Origin: Flavobacteriia bacterium
GTDB taxonomy: Bacteria; Bacteroidota; Bacteroidia; Flavobacteriales; Schleiferiaceae
Assembly (NCBI GenBank): GCA_949516455.1
Contig: CATILC010000221.1
Coordinates: 1-13,765 of the forward strand
Direction of reading: 5' to 3'
DNA: 13,765 bases
The translations under genes were made by a program, and so were the position numbers. This document shows, piece after piece, positions 7,887-13,765 of the stretch. The first letter of the stretch is position 1; each line of letters begins with the position of its first letter. The notes beneath the pieces were generated by a model. That model made no database searches, was not told the DNA's origin, and saw nothing but the letters and a program-made list of their open reading frames with translations.

Positions 7887-7902
7887 GGCCTTTTTCTAGG
7901 CC
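7887..7902 (-). other. Small 3'-UTR hairpin upstream of the main terminator
   Basis: The minus strand reads GGCCT-AGAAAA-AGGCC, a 5 bp stem with a 6 nt loop, 13 nt after the stop of the SusE/F-like gene. It has no following T-run, so it would not terminate by itself. Together with the terminator it gives the operon transcript a double-hairpin 3' end, which might protect against exonucleases. A stem this short may be chance. Confidence 0.3.
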
Positions 7903-7915
7903 GGAGATTGACAGT

Positions 7916-8776
7916 TCATTGACATTGCAAATCCACAGGCTGCAGATAGGGGATCTGCTCCGTTCCGTCCACCACTCCATCGGTCCTTAGGCGGAAATTC
8001 CACTGCTCTACCTGTGCATCTGCAGGCAGACCAAAGCGTTTTCTGGGGTTGAAACGCATTCTGAACAGGCCCTCTCCGACGTACGGCACCTGAAGCTCTG
8101 GATTGGAAGGTGTTTGGAAATAGTTGGTCACCTTGTGCTTGACCCCGTCCGTAGTGGTGCACTCCATGTAGAGATACACCTCACCAGCTGTCAGGTCCTG
8201 CAAATAGGTGGTGTCTTCCCTAAAGTTCTCGTAAGTGATGGTGATCACATCGTCCAGCTCCGGACGGGCGGGGAACATCCAGGCGGGATCTCTTTCCGTC
8301 GCTGGCGGATCGATGGCGATGCTGATGTCGTCCGATTTGCGATCGGGGTCTCCGTATCCGCCGCCGTCTTTCGGTTTCACTAAGAAGGAAAGGCCTCGGG
8401 AGTAGCAGGTCGCCGCATCGGTCTCATACCATTCCGCCAGAGTGGGCTTGAAAACATACTTATACACGAGATTGCCCAGATCGGTCATCTGCATGGTGTC
8501 GTTGGAACTCTTCCATTCCTGGCTGCCGGTTCCGTTGGCTTTTGGATGTCCCGAAGGAAAATTAAAGGGATTCCACGTCCATATGTACACGCCCATACCT
8601 GCCGTGGCGTCATCTACTAAATTTTGAATGTGCTCAACGGAGGCGTCCAGCTGGTTGAGGTCCACGATCAGCACCAGGCTGTCGTTCGGATCGATCTTTT
8701 CGGGAATGGTGGTCACCTGGGCATTCACTCCCAATGCCGTGGCGATGACCGCGCAGATTGTCAGTATCCTTTTCAT
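7916..8776 (-). CDS. Secreted SusE/SusF-like protein with two tandem beta-sandwich-like modules
   Basis: Exported protein of 286 residues from the ATG at 8776; a GTG at 8782 would overlap the upstream stop, but the ATG begins a clean signal peptide (MKRILTICAVIATALGVNA, then Q). There is no lipobox, so it should be released by signal peptidase I, unlike typical lipidated SusE/F. The mature part appears to contain two related modules, about 29-155 and 170-284. Each starts with P-x-D-x-(I/L)-x-(I/V), has an AG-x-(V/G)-Y-(I/L) strand (VYIWTW; VYLYME), and then a segment with (Y/M)-x-F-x-P followed by a (S/N)-F-x-(L/V) strand. Module one is rich in exposed aromatics (WTWNPFNF), which suits sugar binding. 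The position after SusD is where SusE/F-like glycan-binding proteins sit. It resembles uncharacterised DUF4961-type proteins in my memory, an unverified match. The terminator follows. Confidence 0.72.
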   Translation of the reverse strand: MKRILTICAVIATALGVNAQVTTIPEKIDPNDSLVLIVDLNQLDASVEHIQNLVDDATAGMGVYIWTWNPFNFPSGHPKANGTGSQEWKSSNDTMQMTDLGNLVYKYVFKPTLAEWYETDAATCYSRGLSFLVKPKDGGGYGDPDRKSDDISIAIDPPATERDPAWMFPARPELDDVITITYENFREDTTYLQDLTAGEVYLYMECTTTDGVKHKVTNYFQTPSNPELQVPYVGEGLFRMRFNPRKRFGLPADAQVEQWNFRLRTDGVVDGTEQIPYLQPVDLQCQ

Positions 8777-8778
8777 GC

Positions 8779-9258
8779 TCACTGTCTGTTGAAGTCGTAG
8801 TCATAAGAAATGTTCAGCTCGTCGCAGCGCTGCCGGCTCACTCTGAATCCCATGCGGGTATCAATGCTTCGCACCATTTGGGTGAGACTCATCATCAGTG
8901 TGTCGCCAAGGTCCGTATATACGCTGACGCCCGAGGGAAACTCCAGATCATCGTAGGCGAAGCTGCCCGAATTCCCAAAGATGTTTCCGCCTGCTCCAGG
9001 GTTGTCCACCGTGTACGTAGAGGTCACATAATCGAAGCTCATGACCATTGGGTCGGAAACAAAGAAGTCAGAGATGTCAATGACCTCAGGTACGGGCTGG
9101 GTCTCGTCGGTCTGAAGGACTGTTTGAAGTTCCCAGGTGCCTGTGATGCCCTCTGTGAGGGAATAATCGTCTCCGATCTTGCCGTAGGGCTCTGGCTTAC
9201 AGCCTTGGAAAGCGATCAGCAATACGCTTGCTGCAGCTATGGTTCTTATCTTGATCAT
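8779..9258 (-). CDS. Small lipoprotein of a SusCD operon, lipocalin-like/DUF5004-type candidate
   Basis: Envelope lipoprotein of 159 residues. The signal peptide MIKIRTIAAASVLLIAFQG ends at lipidated C20 (A-F-Q-G-C). The mature part begins KPEPYGKIGDD, then I-T-G-T-W-E-L-Q-T-V, a G-x-W entry resembling lipocalin-like folds, and continues as beta strands (MVMSFDYVTSTYTV, GSFAYDDLEFP, LMMSLTQMV). No enzyme motif is visible. It begins 10 nt after the susD stop, and its stop lies 2 nt before the next ATG, so it is part of the import operon. Known operons of this shape encode surface glycan-binding or complex-stabilising lipoproteins here. The DUF5004 suggestion is from memory of such operons and is unverified. 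Function is unknown. Confidence 0.7.
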   Translation of the reverse strand: MIKIRTIAAASVLLIAFQGCKPEPYGKIGDDYSLTEGITGTWELQTVLQTDETQPVPEVIDISDFFVSDPMVMSFDYVTSTYTVDNPGAGGNIFGNSGSFAYDDLEFPSGVSVYTDLGDTLMMSLTQMVRSIDTRMGFRVSRQRCDELNISYDYDFNRQ

Positions 9259-9268
9259 AATCGTTGTC

Positions 9269-10660
9269 TTAACAACCTCCTGTTTGATTCAGAGGGAAAA
9301 TATCTGTCTGTTCTGAAATGGGAAACTGAAGGACCATCCCGTTGCAGTCCCATGGAGCATTTCGAATGATGATGGCCTCACCCGACGCCCCTCTTCTCTT
9401 CTGTTGTTGAATGCGATTCCCCTCGCCCACCATCTCGATGCGGCGCTGTTTGTGGATCTCATCCAATACGATCTGGGCCGAAGCATTGGCGCCCAGGTTG
9501 CGGCTGTTGTCACCAAAAGCGCGTTCCAACAGAGCGTTCACATCATTGATGGCGACCGTTAGGTCGTTACCGATCAAAGCGGCACATTCGGCCCGCAACA
9601 AGTGCAGATCCGTCAGGTGCAGAACGGGCACAGAAAAGTATTGCCTATTGAATTTGTTGAGTCCGATGTACTCGTTGGCCGCGCCCTCATTGAAAACGGT
9701 CAACCAGCTGGAACGCTGATCTGCTGTATCCGTGCCGAAGAGCGCGTACAGCTCCTGGCTCACACGGAGCGTTGGCTCGTTGCCCAGATCGGTTCGGTAG
9801 TTTCCGGTAAAGGCTCCTGAACGCTGATCGTTGTCCTGACTGACCGTCCAGAAAATGGCCTCACTGCTCACATCTCCCTCCCTGAAACGATTCAGAGTGT
9901 CCGAGTTGCCGGGGTCCAGTGAGAACACCCCGCTGTTGATCACCGCATCGGCATAGGATTTGGCCGTCGCGTGGTCGTTCATTTGAAAATACACCTTGGC
10001 CAAAAGCGCCTCCGCGGCGTATTTGCTGGCATAGGATCCGTTGTCGTTGGGCAGGTTGTCTTTTGCGAACTCCAGGTCTGAAATGATCTGAGCATATGCA
10101 GTACCTACCGATTCGCGCGGAGGGAGGGATTGTATGTCCACCGATGTGCGAATGGCGATGCCAGGATGCTCGTTGTTGCCGCTGAACCCGTAAGGCTGGG
10201 CCCATCCGGTGACCACATCAAAGTGCCCAAGGGCCCTGATGAATCTGCATTCGGCCTCCATGACCTGCTTTCGGGCATCATCCACTCCGGCACTTCCGTT
10301 GGAGAGCGCATCGATCAGGCTGTTGGCCCGCATAATAGCGATGTAGGGCTCGCCATACACTCCGCCGATCGTGCCGTTGAAGAAGAGCATGTTTCGGTTG
10401 TAGACCTCGTTGTAATCCGAGCTGGCATTGGGCGCATCCAGATCATCGCTGAGCAGGTCGTTGAGGACCTGAAGCCTGCCGTTCTTGTAATTGGCGATGA
10501 CATCGTAGCAGCTGTTCAGGATGTTCTCATAATCCTGCGGCGTCTGCAGCGCCTCATCCTGAGTGAGCGTGTTCCCGACCGGGTCCACATCCAGGTAATC
10601 CTCGCAGCCGATGAAGGCCAGAGCGAAGAGAGGCACGAAGAGTTTGGAATTGATTTTCAT
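9269..10660 (-). CDS. SusD/RagB-family outer-membrane glycan-binding lipoprotein
   Basis: Surface lipoprotein of 463 residues that lids the SusC channel and captures oligosaccharides. The signal peptide ends at FIGC19, followed by acidic residues EDYLDVDP, the classic SusD beginning and a plausible surface-export signal. The N-terminal TPR-like region shows QDYENILNSCYDVI and the family segment CRFIRALGHFDVV-x-GWAQPYG. The C-terminal RagB/SusD domain has LHLTDLHLLRAECAALIGN and IHKQRRIEMVGEGNRI (family RRxEL-x-x-EG-x-R). It ends in NQTGGC, close to the usual NPGY-like end. The glycan specificity of SusD proteins cannot be read reliably from sequence. It starts 12 nt after the susC stop, the invariant family arrangement. 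Confidence 0.96.
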   Translation of the reverse strand: MKINSKLFVPLFALAFIGCEDYLDVDPVGNTLTQDEALQTPQDYENILNSCYDVIANYKNGRLQVLNDLLSDDLDAPNASSDYNEVYNRNMLFFNGTIGGVYGEPYIAIMRANSLIDALSNGSAGVDDARKQVMEAECRFIRALGHFDVVTGWAQPYGFSGNNEHPGIAIRTSVDIQSLPPRESVGTAYAQIISDLEFAKDNLPNDNGSYASKYAAEALLAKVYFQMNDHATAKSYADAVINSGVFSLDPGNSDTLNRFREGDVSSEAIFWTVSQDNDQRSGAFTGNYRTDLGNEPTLRVSQELYALFGTDTADQRSSWLTVFNEGAANEYIGLNKFNRQYFSVPVLHLTDLHLLRAECAALIGNDLTVAINDVNALLERAFGDNSRNLGANASAQIVLDEIHKQRRIEMVGEGNRIQQQKRRGASGEAIIIRNAPWDCNGMVLQFPISEQTDIFPLNQTGGC

Positions 10661-10672
10661 GGCTCGTTCGGA

Positions 10673-13600
10673 TTAAAATTGGAGGTCGATGCCCAGGCTG
10701 AAGGTCTTTTCCTGAGGCGGTGTGAGATAGGTGATGTTCGGGCTCATGTTCCTGTCGGTAGCGTTTTCAAAATCGCGCGCGATCTCAGGATCGAGTCCTG
10801 GGAATTTGGTGAAGGTCAGCAGATTCGTTCCCACGGCATAGATGCGTAGGCCGCCGAGCTTCCACTTCTTGACCTTCTCCGCTGGGAAGGTGTAACCAAA
10901 AGTGATGTTTCTGAGTCGCAGGAAGCTGCCGTCATGCAGCCAAAGGTCCGTATTGATCCAGGGCGTAGTGGAGCCCAGATTTGCATTTTCCGTTGTGACG
11001 CGTGCATAGCCTGCATTGTCTCCGGGCTGCTGCCAGCGATCGAAGATGTGTGGCGTCATGTTCCAGAGGCCATCATTGATGCTCATCACACCGAGTTGGC
11101 GCTTGGACGAACTGTCGTAGATGTCTCCACCGATGACAAAGGCGAAGAGGAAGCTGAAATCGAATCCTTTGTAGGTGAATGAATTATTGATCCCGCCGAT
11201 CGCATCCGGAAGCACATTGCCCACGGCCACCCGATTGGCTGGATCCCAGATGTAGGTCTCGTTGCCATCGATGTCCAGATACACGGGCCGTCCGTTGCTG
11301 GGGTCGATGTGCGAGAAACGCACCAGGAAGTTGGTCCCCACCGGAGAGCCCACCACCACGCGTGTATCGTTTGTTCCTCCCGAAACAGCATCCGGGCTGT
11401 ACCCGCCAATGCTGGAGATCTCATTGCTGTTGTAAGCAATGTTGAACTCGGTACTCCAGGTGAATTCGCCCACAAGATTGCGGCTTCTGAGAACGAGTTC
11501 AATGCCCTGATTGGTGATCTCGGCCACGTTGTCCCATTTGTTGGCAAATCCGAAGGCCCTGGGAATGGTCACGTTGATCAGCACCTTGTCCGACATCTTG
11601 TTGTAGTAGGAGAGCTCTCCTGTGATGCGGTCGTTGAACAAGCCGTATTCCAAACCGAAGTCGATGGAGCGCGTGTTCTCCCACTGTAGGAATTCATTGG
11701 GAAGTACGGTCGGATACAGGATGTTGCCGTTGTTGTACTGACCGTTCCTCGACCAGTTTCCACGCCATTGATCGGGCGGAAATGCGGCATTCCCCGTATA
11801 GCCGACGCTCCCTTTCAGCTTCAGATAATTCAAAGTCTTGCTCGAGCTCAGCCAGTCTTCTTCAGAAAGGATCCAGCCCACACCGAGGGAGGGGAAGAAA
11901 CCCCACCGTCTTTCCGGGCCGAACTTGGACGATCCGTCCCCACGAACCACCATTTGGGCCACGTACTTGTCTTTATAGGAGTAGTTGATTCGTCCGAATA
12001 CCGAGGCGAAGGTGTACCGTTCCTCGGGGATCTGATTGTCGAGTTTCAAGGAGTCCAGAAGTTCTTTGTTGTCGAACAGCGGGCCCGGCACATTCACATA
12101 GATGTTGTTCTCAATGGTCTGCCCCTGATCGTTGTCGTAGGCATAGGTGTAACGGTAGCGCTTGCTCTCTTGTGTTTCCGCCCCGATCATATAGGTGAGG
12201 ACGCTGTTCTCATTCAATCGATGCAGATAGGTTGCGGTGGCGAACACATTGTAGTTGTTCACATCGCGAGGCGTTCGGAAAGCATTCCCCTGATTTTCAT
12301 TCTGAGAAGTCCCTATGATCTGCCAGGGCTCGTACACATCCTCAATGATGCGCATATAATCGTAAGATCCAGACAGGGTGAGCGTCAGGTTCTTGATCGG
12401 CCGATAGTTCATCTTCAGGTTGTTGATGCTTCGGTACTCATCGGTCCGCCATTGCTTGAGTTCGCGCATCATCACTGGGTTGTTGCCGGCACCCGCATTG
12501 TACCAATAGGCGCCCGTGCTGTCGTAGATCGGGAAGATCGGCAGGGCCGTGCTCATCGCTGCGCCCAATCCGCCCGACCAGGCGGCATCTATCCGGTTGT
12601 TTCGGCCACGACTCAATGAGGTCGATACCCCGATGTCAAATTTGCTGCTCACTTTCCAGTCGGCATTGAACCGTCCGGATACCCGCTCATAGCTGTTTCC
12701 TTTCAGGTAACTGTCGTTCAGATCGTAGGACAAGCCGGTGTAGAAGTTGAACTTTTCGGTGGCTTTTTGAACGCCAAAATCGTAGCGCTGCTTGAAACCC
12801 GTCTCAATGGTCTGATCCACCCAATTGGTGTTGGTTCTGCTCGCCTCTTCCCAACTCAAGCCCGCAGGGAGTTGAGGCGTTCCCACTTTGCCATCATTCG
12901 TCCAGGCCTCTTTGTACATCTGCAGCCATTCGGGCCCATTGAGCATTTCCGGGGTACGGGTGGGATTGGCCATCCCAAGCCGTGTGCTGAAATTGAACTT
13001 GAGTTTCGGACTGTTTCCCCTCTTGGTCGTGATCAGGATCACTCCATTGGCGCCGCGAGATCCATAAATGGCCGTAGCCGATGCATCCTTCAGGATCTCC
13101 ACCGACTCGATGTCGTTGGGATTGAGTGCTGCCAGTGGGTTGGCGTTCATAGCTCCTGAATTACCCTGTATGAAATATTCCTGAGTGATCGGTATTCCGT
13201 CCACTACATAGAGCGGATCACCTCCGGCCGAAATACTCGCCACTCCACGAATGCGGATCAGCGATCCCGAACCGGCCAAACCACTTCCTGTGATCACCTG
13301 AACGCCTGGGGCCTTACCCTGCAAAGCGGTCTCGAAAGAAGGCGTGGGAATGTCGTTCAGTGCCTTGGACCCCAGTTTCACGACAGATCCCGTCATGTCG
13401 CGTCTGCGCTGGACACCGTAACCCACGACGACCACTTCGTCCAGGTCATTGGTGGCTACTTCCATCGTCATATTCCCCATGTCCAGCGATTGTCCTTCGG
13501 CCACAGTGACCTTTCTGCTTAGGGTGGCATAGCCGATGAACGACATCTGAACGGTCAGGTCGCCAGGCGCCACCTCCAATACGAACTTGCCATCGAGATC

Positions 13601-13759
13601 GGTCGTGGCACCAATTCCCTGTTCTTCGATCAAAACAGCTGCGCCCGGCAGGCTCTGTTTGTTCTCATCCAGTAGTGTGCCCGTCAGGACCTGCGCCTGC
13701 AGAAAGGCTGGGGCCATCAAAGTGGCACTTAGGAGCAGTTTGAGGTAAATGTGCTTCAT
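10673..13759 (-). CDS. SusC/RagA-family TonB-dependent outer-membrane oligosaccharide transporter
   Basis: Complete transporter of 1028 residues, a typical SusC length, starting at an ATG only six bases inside the right edge, so its promoter lies outside. The signal peptide ends at FLQA22, then Q. Residues 24-105 are the carboxypeptidase-regulatory-like extension (LTGTLLDENKQSLPGAAVLI, TTDLDGKFVLEV). The conserved DEVVVVGYGVQ (107-117) marks the TonB-box region, followed by the plug (about 118-235; LQGKAPGVQV, IRIRGVASI, DPLYVVDGIP, SATAIYGSRGANGVI). The rest is the 22-strand barrel, ending in FSLGIDLQF with a terminal aromatic as needed for BAM insertion. There is no N-terminal STN domain, so it is not the sigma-signalling type; control must come from elsewhere, perhaps the kinase pair in this locus. 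With SusD it imports oligosaccharides using proton-motive force via TonB-ExbBD. Confidence 0.98.
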   Translation of the reverse strand: MKHIYLKLLLSATLMAPAFLQAQVLTGTLLDENKQSLPGAAVLIEEQGIGATTDLDGKFVLEVAPGDLTVQMSFIGYATLSRKVTVAEGQSLDMGNMTMEVATNDLDEVVVVGYGVQRRRDMTGSVVKLGSKALNDIPTPSFETALQGKAPGVQVITGSGLAGSGSLIRIRGVASISAGGDPLYVVDGIPITQEYFIQGNSGAMNANPLAALNPNDIESVEILKDASATAIYGSRGANGVILITTKRGNSPKLKFNFSTRLGMANPTRTPEMLNGPEWLQMYKEAWTNDGKVGTPQLPAGLSWEEASRTNTNWVDQTIETGFKQRYDFGVQKATEKFNFYTGLSYDLNDSYLKGNSYERVSGRFNADWKVSSKFDIGVSTSLSRGRNNRIDAAWSGGLGAAMSTALPIFPIYDSTGAYWYNAGAGNNPVMMRELKQWRTDEYRSINNLKMNYRPIKNLTLTLSGSYDYMRIIEDVYEPWQIIGTSQNENQGNAFRTPRDVNNYNVFATATYLHRLNENSVLTYMIGAETQESKRYRYTYAYDNDQGQTIENNIYVNVPGPLFDNKELLDSLKLDNQIPEERYTFASVFGRINYSYKDKYVAQMVVRGDGSSKFGPERRWGFFPSLGVGWILSEEDWLSSSKTLNYLKLKGSVGYTGNAAFPPDQWRGNWSRNGQYNNGNILYPTVLPNEFLQWENTRSIDFGLEYGLFNDRITGELSYYNKMSDKVLINVTIPRAFGFANKWDNVAEITNQGIELVLRSRNLVGEFTWSTEFNIAYNSNEISSIGGYSPDAVSGGTNDTRVVVGSPVGTNFLVRFSHIDPSNGRPVYLDIDGNETYIWDPANRVAVGNVLPDAIGGINNSFTYKGFDFSFLFAFVIGGDIYDSSSKRQLGVMSINDGLWNMTPHIFDRWQQPGDNAGYARVTTENANLGSTTPWINTDLWLHDGSFLRLRNITFGYTFPAEKVKKWKLGGLRIYAVGTNLLTFTKFPGLDPEIARDFENATDRNMSPNITYLTPPQEKTFSLGIDLQF

Positions 13760-13765
13760 GGGTAA

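Noticed and set aside
11768..12619. Plus-strand open frame of 283 residues, and a similar one at 10130-10849
   Set aside because: Both mirror strongly supported SusC/SusD coding sequence and show no domain signature.
1..13765. Mobile elements, CRISPR arrays, tRNA or rRNA genes
   Set aside because: No transposase or integrase motifs, spaced direct repeats, terminal inverted repeats or RNA-gene signatures were seen; coding is continuous on one strand.

Overview
The window is a stretch of a Bacteroidota genome carrying a polysaccharide utilization locus (PUL). Diagnostic signs are a SusC-type TonB-dependent transporter directly followed by a SusD-type lipoprotein, short SPII lipoboxes, a TPR-sensor histidine kinase paired with a LytTR response regulator, and an absence of obvious Shine-Dalgarno sites. 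Base composition looks moderate (about half G+C by eye), which does not point to one genus. No phage, IS, CRISPR, tRNA or rRNA signal was seen.

All nine genes lie on the minus strand, so the locus reads from right to left. Block 1 (13759 to 7916) is an outer-membrane glycan-binding and import operon: susC, susD, a small lipoprotein, and a secreted two-module SusE/F-like protein. Its genes are 12 bp apart or less. A strong intrinsic terminator at 7846-7869 closes it. Block 2 (7789 to 5181) is a two-component pair: a periplasmic TPR sensor kinase and a LytTR response regulator 5 nt apart. A 127 bp gap follows, containing an imperfect hairpin plus T-run. Block 3 (5053 to the left edge) holds a sugar-porter MFS permease, a GH16 laminarinase-like lipoprotein, and a large cytoplasmic protein resembling clan GH-Q glycoside phosphorylases. 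The last is cut by the window edge after 740 residues. Genes in block 3 are 2 and 16 bp apart.

Together they suggest a beta-1,3-glucan (laminarin-type) system. The GH16 enzyme would cut the glucan at or near the outer membrane. SusD and the two accessory proteins would capture oligosaccharides and SusC would import them. The MFS permease would move sugars across the inner membrane, and the GH-Q enzyme would phosphorolyse beta-glucosides to glucose-1-phosphate in the cytoplasm. The substrate assignment rests on the GH16 subtype and on a family guess for the phosphorylase (GH149 is my best candidate), so it is an inference. Control by a TPR kinase/LytTR pair, rather than SusR, a hybrid two-component system or ECF-sigma/anti-sigma, is the most unusual aspect. 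No intergenic stretch exceeds 300 bases.
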